This document shows, piece after piece, positions 19,119 through 28,841 of a stretch of 64,000 nt of DNA; positions within the stretch are counted from its first letter, which is position 1; each line of letters starts with the position of its first letter. The translations under genes and the position numbers were made by a program. The stretch is from Neisseriales bacterium (GTDB lineage Bacteria > Pseudomonadota > Gammaproteobacteria > Burkholderiales > UBA11063): assembly GCA_008017155.1 (NCBI GenBank), contig SSGX01000021.1, forward strand, positions 48,927 through 112,926, in the 5' to 3' direction. The notes under the pieces are model-generated. The model saw nothing but the letters and a program-made list of their open reading frames with translations. It did not search any database and was not told the DNA's origin.

Positions 19119-20753
19119 ATGAAACATCTTAATCTAAGTAGTTTAAATACACATTTTCAGCAAGTTAAAAATAAAACCTTGCTGGAATTTTTTGCTGAAG
19201 AACAAGGGCGTAGTAAAAATTATTCGCTTCAGCATGAAGGATTACATTTTGATTTCTCAAAAAATAGAATAAATAAAACAACACTAGCTATGCTTCTTGA
19301 ATTAGCAAAGCAGGTGAATTTACCACATCATATAAATGAAATGTTTAATGGTGGAAAAATCAATAATACTGAAAATCGTGCCGTTTTGCATACCGCATTG
19401 CGTAGTGAAGAAGCTAGTATACTAGTTGACAATAAAAATATCATGTCTGATGTTTTAGTGGTTAAAAAACAAATGCAGAATTTTTGCCATAAAATCCATA
19501 ATGGAGAACATCTTGGCTTTAGTGGGCAAAAAATTACGCATATTGTGAATATCGGTATTGGTGGTTCTGATCTTGGTCCAGTTCTAGTTTGTCAGGCACT
19601 GAAGCCTTATCGTCAAACAGGCATGAAGATTGATTTTATTTCTAGTGTCGATGGCTATATGTTAAATGATGTTCTTACTGATGTAAATCCTGAGACCACT
19701 TTATTTGTCGTTGCCTCTAAGACCTTTACCACTCAGGAAACAATGACGAATGCAATGAGTGCTCGTAAATGGTTTTTAGCAAAAACTAATAATAATTCAG
19801 CTGCAATCGCCAAGCATTTTATTGCTTTATCGACTAATGAAAAAGCTGTAACCGAATTTGGAATTGCTAAAGAAAATATGTTTGCTTTTTGGGATTTTGT
19901 TGGTGGGCGTTATAGCCTATGGTCAGCTATTGGTTTAAGTATTGCTCTATATATTGGTTATGATAATTTTGAACAGCTATTAGCTGGTGCTAATAGTATG
20001 GATAAACATTTTAGAAATACAACTGATTTAAGCCAGAATATTCCAGTTATTCTAGCCTTATTAGGTATTTGGTATGTTAATTTCTTTGATTTTAGAAGTT
20101 TAATTCTATCGCCATATAATACGAGATTAACCCGTTTCCCAGCTTATGTTCAGCAATTGGAAATGGAAAGTAATGGGAAATCAGTAAATAAAACTGGTGA
20201 AAGAATTAATTATAATACTTGTCCAGTTGTTTGGGGTGATAGTGGTATTAATGGACAGCATGCATACTATCAGCTTTTACACCAGGGTAGCCAAATAATC
20301 CCAATGGATATTATTGTGGCATTGTCAGATAAATTCAGCAATAAAGAACATAACGATATCTTATGGTCAAATGCTATAGCGCAGGCAGAAGCATTTATGT
20401 GTGGCAAGACTTATGAGACTGCTAAGTCTGAACTTCTAGCTCAGGGTATGAACGAGGTAGATGCTACAGAGATAGCCAAACATAAGATATTTGAAGGTAA
20501 TCGCCCAAGTAATATGATTATGTTACCCGAAATCAGCCCATACTATTTGGGAATGCTGATTGCTCTTTATGAGCATAAAACATTTGTTCAGGGAGTTATT
20601 TGGGATATAAATTCGTTTGATCAAATGGGGGTAGAATTAGGAAAACAATTGGCAAAAGCAGTATTGAAAGATATTGAGTCAGCGAATATTTCTGACCATG
20701 ATGATTCTACTGTTGCAATTATTCAACATTACCTAGAATTTATAAACAAATAA
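19119..20753 (+). CDS. pgi: glucose-6-phosphate isomerase
   Basis: Pgi interconverts glucose-6-phosphate and fructose-6-phosphate. Signatures include NIGIGGSDLGPVLVCQAL, ASKTFTTQETMTNA, the DFVGGRYSLWSAIG block and GSQIIPMDI. Length (544) matches the long bacterial form. A GGGAGGG ribosome-binding site precedes the ATG. In many betaproteobacteria hflC is followed by hisZ-purA, so pgi here marks a local rearrangement. Confidence 0.97.
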   Translation: MKHLNLSSLNTHFQQVKNKTLLEFFAEEQGRSKNYSLQHEGLHFDFSKNRINKTTLAMLLELAKQVNLPHHINEMFNGGKINNTENRAVLHTALRSEEASILVDNKNIMSDVLVVKKQMQNFCHKIHNGEHLGFSGQKITHIVNIGIGGSDLGPVLVCQALKPYRQTGMKIDFISSVDGYMLNDVLTDVNPETTLFVVASKTFTTQETMTNAMSARKWFLAKTNNNSAAIAKHFIALSTNEKAVTEFGIAKENMFAFWDFVGGRYSLWSAIGLSIALYIGYDNFEQLLAGANSMDKHFRNTTDLSQNIPVILALLGIWYVNFFDFRSLILSPYNTRLTRFPAYVQQLEMESNGKSVNKTGERINYNTCPVVWGDSGINGQHAYYQLLHQGSQIIPMDIIVALSDKFSNKEHNDILWSNAIAQAEAFMCGKTYETAKSELLAQGMNEVDATEIAKHKIFEGNRPSNMIMLPEISPYYLGMLIALYEHKTFVQGVIWDINSFDQMGVELGKQLAKAVLKDIESANISDHDDSTVAIIQHYLEFINK

Positions 20754-20774
20754 CTCAAAAAGCACCTTAGAAAT

Positions 20775-20804
20775 TTGTATTTAAGCGTGCTTATAGCGTA
20801 TAAT
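20775..20804 (+). promoter_or_regulatory. promoter for the outer-membrane protein gene
   Basis: TTGTAT (20775-20780) and TATAAT (20799-20804) are spaced by 18 nt, 30 nt upstream of the start codon. A GGGAAGAG ribosome-binding site follows. Confidence 0.55.
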
Positions 20805-20833
20805 CTTTTTAAAATATTTGGGAAGAGTATTCC

Positions 20834-21646
20834 ATGCGCAAATTTGTAGCAGTTCTTGGTTTAAGTATTTTGCCGATGATGGCAATGGCAGCTGAAAGTG
20901 CTCCTGTTTCTAATAATCATTATTTTCAGGAGTTTGATAATCAATTCTCAATTGGTTTTGGTGGGACATATGGGAATCTTTCTAATGCATATGGGCAAAA
21001 CTCCAATTATGGGACTACTTTTATTGGACTTTCTGTTGAAAGACTTTTTGATATTGGACTTTGGGGACGTGTCGATGCTAGTTTGATGACGGGTTATAGT
21101 AACTATAATTCTACTAATCAGAATGCAGTAACTGGTCCATTAGGGCAAGACCCAAGTGTTGCTGGAATTAACTTCAAGCTAGGTTATGCTTTTCTGCCAA
21201 TTCAAGAACATTTGCTTGTTACTCCCTACATATTGCTAGGTAGAAATACTAACTTAACTTCAAACTCTTTAAATAACAATACCTCTCCTTCTGGTGGTGG
21301 TACTTCACAATTAAATTCTAATGTAACTCAGGACTATTTTTGGACAATGGGTTTTGGTGGGCGTGTAGAATATAGGATTAATAAGGTATTTGAACTTTAT
21401 GCAGATCAAGGATTCTTGTATAATTCTGATCAATCACAACCAAGCTCAACCTATACTCCGGCAAATAATTATCAGCTAGTTTCTACAGTTGGTGCCAAAT
21501 TTAATGTTTGGGAAAATTTGCAATTGGGGTTACAAGGGTTTTATTCTTATAATCAGCTGAGTGGAGCAGTAACCTCAGCACAACAATATCAACTATACCA
21601 ACAAAGTCAGATTGGTGGACTTGCTAGTATCGGTCTTAATTATTAA
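20834..21646 (+). CDS. outer-membrane beta-barrel protein, unknown role
   Basis: A signal peptide (MRKFVAVLGLSILPMMAMAAES) precedes a region rich in Gly, Asn, Ser, Tyr and Phe with alternating amphipathic strands. It resembles the small OmpA/OmpW-like barrel families (FSIGFGGTYGNLS, FWTMGFGGRVEYRINKVFELYADQG, VSTVGAKFNVWENLQLGLQGFYSY). The end ...GGLASIGLNY carries a terminal aromatic residue, as barrels recognised by BAM do. It is 270 residues long and transcribed alone, with its own promoter and terminator. No specific porin family could be assigned. Confidence 0.75.
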   Translation: MRKFVAVLGLSILPMMAMAAESAPVSNNHYFQEFDNQFSIGFGGTYGNLSNAYGQNSNYGTTFIGLSVERLFDIGLWGRVDASLMTGYSNYNSTNQNAVTGPLGQDPSVAGINFKLGYAFLPIQEHLLVTPYILLGRNTNLTSNSLNNNTSPSGGGTSQLNSNVTQDYFWTMGFGGRVEYRINKVFELYADQGFLYNSDQSQPSSTYTPANNYQLVSTVGAKFNVWENLQLGLQGFYSYNQLSGAVTSAQQYQLYQQSQIGGLASIGLNY

Positions 21647-21672
21647 AAAATCGGGTAAAACCCGATTTTTTA
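21645..21672. terminator. bidirectional intrinsic terminator
   Basis: TCGGGT-AAA-ACCCGA, flanked by A6 on one side and T6 on the other, gives a 12-bp hairpin usable from both strands. It separates the outer-membrane protein gene and the convergent glpD. Confidence 0.85.
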
Positions 21673-21674
21673 AT

Positions 21675-23207
21675 TTATACTGAATACTTACCACACTCAG
21701 TGGTAAAGCTTTTTAACTGCTGCTGTTGCCAGAGATGGTCATAACCAAGCTCGTTTGCCATTAAGCTTGCAACCGTAGTAGCACTAGCAAGCGCAGCCTT
21801 GCTATTTATTAGAAGAGCTCTGGTTCTCCTAGCTAGAATGTCTTCAACTGTTTTGGCATGCTCATAGCGGACATGATAAATTACTTCAGCTTGAAAATAA
21901 GGTAATTCATTATGTAATAACTGGAAATTATTTAATTCCTGCTGGATTTTGATGATTTCTTCCCGAGCTGTTCCATAAATTCCTAGTGGATATGGTATTT
22001 TATCAGTAGTATAGCCAAAAAGTCTCAAATGGTGTGTCCTTGATTGTGTTTTATGGAGCTTTCTGGTTTTTTCTATGTAATCTATGGTATCTTGTCCCAT
22101 CCGCCGATAAATGGTCCATTTGCCGCCAGCCATGGTGACTAAACCATTGCCAGTTTCAAATATTTCATGTTTTCGGGAAATCTTTGCCGTATTTTTGTCT
22201 TTTGCTGATTTTACCAGTGGACGTTGTCCGCTAAATACCGATTTAATATCATGCCTGCTAACTGGTTTATTGCAATATTCACTCAATACTTCAAGAATGA
22301 AATCGATCTCATTTTCTTGTGCTTGTGGGTCAAGAGTTGGCTCATTAACTTTTACATCGGTAGTCCCAACTAAAGCTTTATCATGCCAAGGAAGGATAAA
22401 TAACACTCGTCCATCTCCGGTTTCTGGTATCAGAATTGCATGATCCGAATTAAAAATTTCTTTGTCAAATACTAGATGCGTTCCTTGTGCTGCGGCTACA
22501 TTTTTATGTTGGGTGGTTTTTTCCGCCAGATTCATAATTGAATCGCTAAAAGTTCCTGTTGCATTAATTATATGCTTGGCAAAATATGTTTTTGTTTCTT
22601 CATTAAGCTGATTTTTAACAATAATTCCATTTATTTGTTTATTATCAGCATAGGTAAAATCAGTTACTTTAGTGTAGTTTAATGCTGTTCCACCAAGTGT
22701 CTCAAAAGTTTTTACCAGAGTTATTAGTAAGCGAGTATCATCAAATTGCCCATCAAGATAGACCGCGCCGCCAATTATCTTTTCTGAAGCCAGATCGGGA
22801 GCTTCCCGTAGGGTTTCTTCTTTCGATAAGAATCGGCTTTTTCCAAGTTTTAGTTTACCCGCTAGGCTATCATATATTTTTATTCCAAGCCAGTACTTTA
22901 TTTTTTCTTTAATATTTTGAAATGGAATAAGGTAGGTTTGTGCTTTTGCCAGATGTGGGGCATTATTAATAAAGTAATAGCGTTCTTCTAAACCTTCCTT
23001 TACTAGAGCAAAATCCAGATTAGCTAGATAACGGATTCCACCATGAACCAGTTTAGTTGATTTTGATGAAGTTCCCTTGCCATAGTCATAAGCTTCAACT
23101 ACCAAGGTCCGATAACCGCGGCTAGCTGATTCGAGAGCAATCCCAAGTCCGGTAGCTCCTCCACCAATTATAATAATATCATATGTTTCGCTATTGCTAT
23201 TTGTCAT
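21675..23207 (-). CDS. glpD: aerobic glycerol-3-phosphate dehydrogenase
   Basis: This FAD enzyme of the inner membrane oxidises sn-glycerol-3-phosphate to dihydroxyacetone phosphate and passes electrons to quinone. The FAD-binding motif IIIGGGATGLGIALE is at the N-terminus, followed by GKGTSSKSTKLVHGGIRYL and VFSGQRPLVK. Length (510) is normal. It is the last gene of a glpF-glpK-glpD operon, 3 nt after glpK. Confidence 0.96.
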   Translation of the reverse strand: MTNSNSETYDIIIIGGGATGLGIALESASRGYRTLVVEAYDYGKGTSSKSTKLVHGGIRYLANLDFALVKEGLEERYYFINNAPHLAKAQTYLIPFQNIKEKIKYWLGIKIYDSLAGKLKLGKSRFLSKEETLREAPDLASEKIIGGAVYLDGQFDDTRLLITLVKTFETLGGTALNYTKVTDFTYADNKQINGIIVKNQLNEETKTYFAKHIINATGTFSDSIMNLAEKTTQHKNVAAAQGTHLVFDKEIFNSDHAILIPETGDGRVLFILPWHDKALVGTTDVKVNEPTLDPQAQENEIDFILEVLSEYCNKPVSRHDIKSVFSGQRPLVKSAKDKNTAKISRKHEIFETGNGLVTMAGGKWTIYRRMGQDTIDYIEKTRKLHKTQSRTHHLRLFGYTTDKIPYPLGIYGTAREEIIKIQQELNNFQLLHNELPYFQAEVIYHVRYEHAKTVEDILARRTRALLINSKAALASATTVASLMANELGYDHLWQQQQLKSFTTECGKYSV

Positions 23208-23210
23208 TTG

Positions 23211-24701
23211 TTATTTAACCCATCCTTGCGCACGTTTGACAGCTTCCTGCCAGTTACTTAATAATTCTTGTCGTTCTGAATCAGCCATCTTAGGCTCAAA
23301 AATTCGTTCCACTTGCCATACTTGCTCTAGTTCTTCAATTGAATTCCAAAAGCCAACCGCTAGTCCAGCAAGATATGCCGCTCCCAACGCCGTTAACTCA
23401 AGGCAGGTTGGGCGTTCAACAATTGTATTTAAAATATCTGCTTGAAATTGCATTAGAAAATTATTTTTGCATGCACCACCATCGACGCGTAATGCTGACA
23501 AATCAATCCCCGAATCAGAGCGCATTGCATTTACTACATCTGATACTTGAAAGGCAATTGATTCGAGCGCCGCACGTGCCATATGTGCTTGCGTAGTACC
23601 TCTGGTGATTCCAATCACTAGTCCACGAGCATACTGGTCCCAATGTGGCGCACCAAGCCCGGCAAATGCTGGTACCATATAAACACCACCATTATCAGGT
23701 ACACTAGTTGCAAGAGTTTCAATTTCAGATGACTCTTCAATGAATTTCATACCATCACGAATCCACTGTACCACAGCACCACCAATAAACACTGATCCCT
23801 CAAGGCAATAATTTCTTTTGCCATTAATTTGCCAGCCAGTAGTAGTTAGTAGATTATTTTTTGATTCTAGTGCATTTTCGCCTGTGTTTTTCAAAAGAAA
23901 GCAGCCAGTTCCATAAGTATTTTTTACCATACCTGGCTTTATACACATATTACCAAAGGTCGCTGCTTGCTGATCTCCAGCAATTCCGGTAATTGGAATC
24001 CGGTCGCCAAAAAGCCCCGAACTTGCTTCACCAATCTCACCTGAGGACGGAACAATTTCTGGCAGGATATTAGCTGGAATATCCAAGATTTTTAATAGTT
24101 CTTCATCCCATTTACCAGTATGAATATTGAATAATAGCGTGCGTGATGCATTTGACTCATCGGTTACATGACATCTACGATTGCTTAGATTCCAAGTAAT
24201 CCAAGTATCTACTGTTCCAAATGCTAGTTCACCATTTTCGGCAAGCTTCCGCGCATTAGTAACGTTATCTAATATCCATTTTAGCTTTGTTCCAGAAAAA
24301 TATGCATCAAGCACGAGTCCGGTTTTCTTTTTGAAGATTTCGGCATAACCTTTACTTTTCAGTTCATCAATCATGTCTGAAGTGCGTCTATCTTGCCAAA
24401 CAATTGCGTTATAGATTGGGATTCCGGTATTTTTATTCCAAACTACCGTCGTTTCACGTTGGTTCGTAATGCCAATTGCCGCAATGTCGGTGGCTTGTGC
24501 TCCAATTGATGACATCGCAAGCTTGGCAGTGGTAAGCTGGGTTAGCCAGATTTCCATTGGATCATGTTCAACTAATCCTGGCTCTGGAAAAATTTGGGTA
24601 AATTCCAGCTGTTTGCTACTACAAATGGTGCCAGATTTATCGAAAAGAATTGCTCGTGAGCTGGTAGTTCCCTGATCCAAAGCCAGAATATATTTTTTCA
24701 T
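23211..24701 (-). CDS. glpK: glycerol kinase
   Basis: GlpK phosphorylates glycerol to trap it in the cell. The FGGY-kinase fold is evident from the start ([17 protein letters not shown]) and the sites [33 protein letters not shown] and [16 protein letters not shown]. Length (496) is standard. It overlaps glpF by 4 nt and lies 3 nt ahead of glpD. Confidence 0.97.
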   Translation of the reverse strand: MKKYILALDQGTTSSRAILFDKSGTICSSKQLEFTQIFPEPGLVEHDPMEIWLTQLTTAKLAMSSIGAQATDIAAIGITNQRETTVVWNKNTGIPIYNAIVWQDRRTSDMIDELKSKGYAEIFKKKTGLVLDAYFSGTKLKWILDNVTNARKLAENGELAFGTVDTWITWNLSNRRCHVTDESNASRTLLFNIHTGKWDEELLKILDIPANILPEIVPSSGEIGEASSGLFGDRIPITGIAGDQQAATFGNMCIKPGMVKNTYGTGCFLLKNTGENALESKNNLLTTTGWQINGKRNYCLEGSVFIGGAVVQWIRDGMKFIEESSEIETLATSVPDNGGVYMVPAFAGLGAPHWDQYARGLVIGITRGTTQAHMARAALESIAFQVSDVVNAMRSDSGIDLSALRVDGGACKNNFLMQFQADILNTIVERPTCLELTALGAAYLAGLAVGFWNSIEELEQVWQVERIFEPKMADSERQELLSNWQEAVKRAQGWVK

Positions 24702-25441
24702 TGTGTAACCTTTTTAGCTAATGTTAAATCAAAGATGAATGCACCAAGTGGAGCACCAATTAATGAACCAAATACTGGAGCAGCCCAAATTAAGCTGCCA
24801 TCCGTCAAGCCATTATTTTTAAAGCCCATTATAGCAGTAAAAAGACGTGGGCTAAAATCACGGGCAGGATTCATTGCGTAGCCATGCATTGCGCCAAAAG
24901 ACATTCCAATCGCAACGATCAGTGCGGCAACCGCAAATGGCGCAAGAAAACCAGCTTTATCATTGATGAAATTTTCAACAATTGCGAGAATTGCAAACAT
25001 TAGAATGGCACTAGCAATAATTTCTGCTAGGAAGCCGGGCATGAATGTATTTGTAATTGCCGGGAAGGTAGAGAATATTCCAGCTGTATGTTCAAGATTT
25101 GGATCAAACTGTTTAAATTTTGCTTGATAAAAGAAATAGACAATCGCAGCACCGAGAAATCCACCAAGCATTTGTGCACTCATATATAATGGAGCCTTTT
25201 TTAGTGGAAAGCGTTTTGTCAGGATAAGTGCTAGTGTTACGGCTGGATTTAAGTGTGCGCCAGTAATTCGGTTACTTACGAGTATTCCAAGAAATACCCC
25301 AAGTCCCCAGCCAAAAGTAATGTTGGTATACCCACCAAGATTAAATAAAACAAACATGGCATTTACGCCATTACCAAAAAGTAGTATGAACATGGTTCCT
25401 AGTAACTCAGCCATAAATTCCTGATAACGAGTGTAATTCAC
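24698..25441 (-). CDS. glpF: glycerol facilitator GlpF
   Basis: This six-helix aquaglyceroporin has both half-helix motifs: NPA at about residue 65 (GAHLNPAVT) and NPARD at about residue 191. The Asp after the second NPAR is typical of glycerol channels rather than water-specific ones. Length is 247 residues. It is the first gene of the glp operon; no glpR regulator lies in the window. Confidence 0.95.
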   Translation of the reverse strand: MNYTRYQEFMAELLGTMFILLFGNGVNAMFVLFNLGGYTNITFGWGLGVFLGILVSNRITGAHLNPAVTLALILTKRFPLKKAPLYMSAQMLGGFLGAAIVYFFYQAKFKQFDPNLEHTAGIFSTFPAITNTFMPGFLAEIIASAILMFAILAIVENFINDKAGFLAPFAVAALIVAIGMSFGAMHGYAMNPARDFSPRLFTAIMGFKNNGLTDGSLIWAAPVFGSLIGAPLGAFIFDLTLAKKVTQ

Positions 25442-25475
25442 GTTATTTCCTTGTCATTAATATGTATAGGGACTT

Positions 25476-25481
25476 ATTATA
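25476..25481 (-). promoter_or_regulatory. putative -10 of the glpFKD operon
   Basis: On the minus strand TATAAT lies 35 nt upstream of the glpF start and is preceded by TTGC. No clear -35 was seen. The rest of 25442-25712 holds no gene and no recognisable riboswitch. Confidence 0.4.
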
Positions 25482-25640
25482 GCAAATAACGTAGCTAAGA
25501 AAATTTTGCAATGCAGTAGTTTTATGGCAGTTTAATTCCATTTTGACCATATCGCTAATGTAATATAAACGGAATATAAGATTAACAAGGTGAATTTTCT
25601 TGAATTTACTTTATTAGTATAAAAACAAAAAGCCTAGAAT

Positions 25641-25666
25641 GAGGAGTTCCTAATTGGTAACTCCTC
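25641..25666 (-). terminator. hairpin after the flavin oxidoreductase gene
   Basis: An 8-bp stem (GAGGAGTT / AACTCCTC) with a 10-nt loop lies about 45 nt past the stop of the minus-strand oxidoreductase gene. A T-rich tract follows on that strand, but only after about 10 nt, so termination efficiency is uncertain. Confidence 0.4.
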
Positions 25667-25712
25667 TGAGAAATTGTCATAATATTTATTTTACAATATA
25701 AGAAAAGAAAAT

Positions 25713-26966
25713 TTAGTTTGCTGGCTTTGCTATCTGATTATCTGTACTAAATTGATAATCCTTAAATACGTGCTCAGCAGTAAGAATCTGATAGGTGCCA
25801 TCAGGAAGGCGATTAGTAGTATCTTTCAGACGATACACATAATGCCCACAGGTATAGCATTGATAAAGCTGCATATGTGTACATAAACAGGTTTTCTCAA
25901 AGACTTCAAAAGTTTTACCATCGGGACTTGCATTTTTTGCTTTTTCATAAGCTTCCACATATGAACAAGTACCATTTTCTAGTAAGTAACCCAAGGACTC
26001 ACAATTTGGTTTCATTTTGCCACCAATTGAAGGTGAATAACTTAGCATACGCATTGGATAACCTGTAGGCGAGGTGGTGTTTACTTCTACATCATCTTCT
26101 TCTGCGCGGAAGTATTCCTGTTTTACTTTATCTGGCAAACCACATTCTTCTGTGACAGTAAATCTTGTAGCAACTTGAACCGCGCCAGCCCCATCAGCCA
26201 GATAACTTGCTGCGTCAGTCCCGGTAAATATGCCACCAGCTGGTATAACAGGAATTTCTAAATGCTGTTCTTTGAGGTAGTTCAACACTTCAATAAAAAT
26301 ATCCTGTAACTTATATTGATTCCAGTCATCTAAACCAAATCCTAAATGTCCGCCGGCTAAAGGTCCTTCAACAACTATATAATCAGGCATGCGGTTAGAA
26401 CGTTTTGCTCGTTGCAAAAATGGACGTAGAGCACGGACTGAGGATACGATAATTCCAAGTTTGGCGTCATGAAAACGTTTGTTTTCTTGCATCATGGCAA
26501 AACTATTTAGATGAAGTCCAGCACTTAATGTGATTCCATCAATTCCATAATCAAGAGCTGAATTTAGTCTTTCTTTCAGAGTATCACGGGTATTATTCAT
26601 GGTTAATTTTTCCATGCAGTTGACAAAGACTAAGCCATTGCCTTTTTTAGCTTCCATAGTTCTACCTATATGTAGTTTGGTTGCTTCACGAATATCTATC
26701 ATATTGAATTGAATTAGGCTTTTATCTGGGCTATTTAAGCTACCACGAAACTGCTTACGTTTATCCGAAACAAAAGTTGTATCAAATTTACGATCAGATA
26801 CGTCAGTAATAAGCGAGTCCGAGATATGCCCAATTCCACCAAGTCTTGCTGCCGTGAGGGCAAGCTCGGAAGTTGAAATGTCAACTCCCATCCCTCCAAT
26901 CATGATTGGCACATATTCTTTATTATCATTGGCGAATTTTAATCTGAAATTATCAACTTTACTCAT
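25713..26966 (-). CDS. nitronate monooxygenase-like FMN oxidoreductase
   Basis: The first 300 or so residues form the NMO/2-nitropropane-dioxygenase TIM barrel: PIMIGGMGVDIST at the start, VVEGPLAGGHLGFG, VIPAGGIFTGTDAA and GAGAVQVATRF bind FMN in the family. The product is 417 residues, longer than typical NMOs (320-360). The extra C-terminus is cysteine-rich (CESLGYLLENGTC, then CLCTHMQLYQCYTCGHYVYRL) and may bind a metal or cluster. Substrate is unknown; enoyl-reductase-like (FabK/PfaD) functions are possible. It is transcribed alone and divergent from the transposase-like gene. Confidence 0.8.
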   Translation of the reverse strand: MSKVDNFRLKFANDNKEYVPIMIGGMGVDISTSELALTAARLGGIGHISDSLITDVSDRKFDTTFVSDKRKQFRGSLNSPDKSLIQFNMIDIREATKLHIGRTMEAKKGNGLVFVNCMEKLTMNNTRDTLKERLNSALDYGIDGITLSAGLHLNSFAMMQENKRFHDAKLGIIVSSVRALRPFLQRAKRSNRMPDYIVVEGPLAGGHLGFGLDDWNQYKLQDIFIEVLNYLKEQHLEIPVIPAGGIFTGTDAASYLADGAGAVQVATRFTVTEECGLPDKVKQEYFRAEEDDVEVNTTSPTGYPMRMLSYSPSIGGKMKPNCESLGYLLENGTCSYVEAYEKAKNASPDGKTFEVFEKTCLCTHMQLYQCYTCGHYVYRLKDTTNRLPDGTYQILTAEHVFKDYQFSTDNQIAKPAN

Positions 26967-27126
26967 TTAACGAAAAACCTTATTTGTGATATAATAATAA
27001 GTTAGCTATTTTACTAACGATAGATTGCATACTACTTGTTATGATAACATATGTAAATAAAAAATTGCTATCAGTAGCTAGTTTAGCTAGACTAGAATAG
27101 AATGTATAATTTTGGATTCGTTACCA

Positions 27127-27777
27127 ATGGAAGCTATAAGCAAAAATCGCTATGTAAGGCGTGCAAAAATTTCTGAATATAAATTTCGGAAACTGGTCAA
27201 ATATTTTGCCGAGGATTTATCGGCTACTCAGATTTCAATGCTAACTCAGATAAACCGCAATACAGTAAATAGATACTTAAATGAGATACGTGAAAGAATT
27301 GTTGAATTTTGTGAGCAGTATTCTCCAATTCCCGAGCAAGAAAAAGATGCTACTGAGACTAAATTACAAACGCTATCAGAAAAGGTTTCTAATAATCTTG
27401 GTTTACTGAAACGGCGTGGAAAGGTCTATGCTACTCTGGTTGCAAACTATACCAGTGAAAAAGTTAGAAATCTATTAAATATGGCAACAAAGTCAGATAG
27501 TAAGGATTTGAAAGTACATTCAATTGATGTGAATGAAGAAGATGGAGTGATTGCGATTGGATATGATGATCTCCCTCTTTATATCGATAAGCCAAGCTAT
27601 GTTGAAAATCTAGATACGTTCTGGAGTTTTACCCGTGAAAGGTTAGGCAAGTTTCAAGGTTTAGCTAAGCATAAATTCTATCTACATCTAAAAGAGTGTG
27701 AATTTAGGTTTAATTTTCGCAATGATAATCTTTATGCGGTGATGCTAAAATTAATCAGTAGTAAGCCGATTAGTTAG
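27127..27777 (+). CDS. IS1595-family transposase relative, probably catalytically dead
   Basis: The N-terminal helix-turn-helix (KISEYKFRKLVKYFAEDLSA, TQINRNTVNRYLNEIRERI) and the C-terminal block (FWSFTRERLGKFQGLAKHKF, YLHLKECEFRFNFR) are typical of IS1595/ISXO2 transposases. The middle GLLKRRGKVYATLV also aligns. Where the family has a GEIExDESYFG segment this protein reads PEQEKDATETKLQ, and where it has HTDGWxAYDGL this one reads HSIDVNEEDGVI, so the second catalytic Asp position is Ile. The ORF is intact at 216 residues, without visible inverted repeats. A TTG at 27112 is an alternative start. It may be a domesticated DNA-binding protein. It overlaps the 3' end of queG by 27 nt. Confidence 0.7.
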   Translation: MEAISKNRYVRRAKISEYKFRKLVKYFAEDLSATQISMLTQINRNTVNRYLNEIRERIVEFCEQYSPIPEQEKDATETKLQTLSEKVSNNLGLLKRRGKVYATLVANYTSEKVRNLLNMATKSDSKDLKVHSIDVNEEDGVIAIGYDDLPLYIDKPSYVENLDTFWSFTRERLGKFQGLAKHKFYLHLKECEFRFNFRNDNLYAVMLKLISSKPIS

Positions 27778-28836
27778 TTCACTAATAGCCCAGGTGATAT
27801 GTTCAGTAACCATTTCATCTGGGTATGGCAGTTTACTCTGCAAAACCTTAATTTTTTCTAGAGATGGCTCTGAATTACCAATTCCTACTGCCAAATTTCT
27901 TATCCATGAATTATAACCAATTCGCCGGATCGCACTTCCTTCGGTCTTTTTTAAAAATTCCTCCTCATCCCAATTAAATAACTCTAATAGGCTACTTGAA
28001 TCAAGATGGTTTCTCGTATTAAAGTCCTTTATTGGCGATTGCTGGCTAAATTTATTCCACGGGCAAAATAGCTGACAGTCATCGCAACCATAAATCCGGT
28101 TGCCGATTAATTTTCTTAGTTCTGGTGGAATTGCGCCTTTATTTTCAATGGTTAGATAGGATATGCAACGCCTAGCGTCAAGCTTATACGGCGCTATAAA
28201 TGCTTTAGTTGGGCAAATATCAATACACTTGCTACAGCTGCCACAGTGATTGCTAATTTCTTTATCTACTGGCAAAGGTAAGTTAGTAAATAATTCGCCT
28301 AGAAAAAACATGCTACCTTGATTTTTAGTGATGAGTAAAGTATTTTTACCCCGCCAACCTAAACCGGATTGACTGGATAGTTGAACTTCCATTACTGGTG
28401 CAGAATCAGTAAATGCTCGGTAATTATGTTGAATGTCAGAGTTTTCAAGTTGTTCATTAATAAATGCGGCAAGATTATTAAGGGTTTGTTTTACAACTTT
28501 ATGATAGTCTCGTCCAAGTGTATAGCTTGAAACATAAGCTACTTCTTCATTCTTTAGGCGTTCTTTATGAAAGTTTATTGGATTTGTTAGGTAGGGGATT
28601 TTTACACAGATGATGGTTACTGTATTTTCATGAATAAGGGTAGGGTTAAAGCGTAATTCAGTATTTTTTGCCAGATAATCCATGCTCCCATGTAACTTTT
28701 CATTAAGCCATTGTTGATATTTTTCTTTGGCTTCTTCACTAATTATTGTTGCAGCAATAGTTATATCCAAACAGCCAAGGCTTTTAGCTTTCTTACGAAT
28801 TTCTTCCTTTAAGTTTTGAAGGCTGGCGCTATCCAC
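27751..28836 (-). CDS. queG: epoxyqueuosine reductase QueG
   Basis: QueG catalyses the last step of queuosine synthesis in tRNA using cobalamin and two [4Fe-4S] clusters. The ferredoxin-like motifs are CGSCSKCIDICPTKAF and YGCDDCQLFCPWN. The Asp of the active site lies in the conserved FTDSAPVMEV stretch. Length (361) is standard. It is 5 nt from the CoA-transferase gene; tsaE, its usual partner in some betaproteobacteria, is nearby on the other strand. Confidence 0.94.
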   Translation of the reverse strand: MDSASLQNLKEEIRKKAKSLGCLDITIAATIISEEAKEKYQQWLNEKLHGSMDYLAKNTELRFNPTLIHENTVTIICVKIPYLTNPINFHKERLKNEEVAYVSSYTLGRDYHKVVKQTLNNLAAFINEQLENSDIQHNYRAFTDSAPVMEVQLSSQSGLGWRGKNTLLITKNQGSMFFLGELFTNLPLPVDKEISNHCGSCSKCIDICPTKAFIAPYKLDARRCISYLTIENKGAIPPELRKLIGNRIYGCDDCQLFCPWNKFSQQSPIKDFNTRNHLDSSSLLELFNWDEEEFLKKTEGSAIRRIGYNSWIRNLAVGIGNSEPSLEKIKVLQSKLPYPDEMVTEHITWAISELTNRLTTD

Positions 28837-28841
28837 TATTC

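Noticed and set aside
22111..22443. Plus-strand open frame inside glpD
   Set aside because: It is a shadow of glpD, has no ribosome-binding site and reads low-complexity sequence with no family resemblance.
25442..25712. Riboswitch upstream of glpF
   Set aside because: No conserved riboswitch core could be recognised; only a -10 and a weak hairpin are visible.
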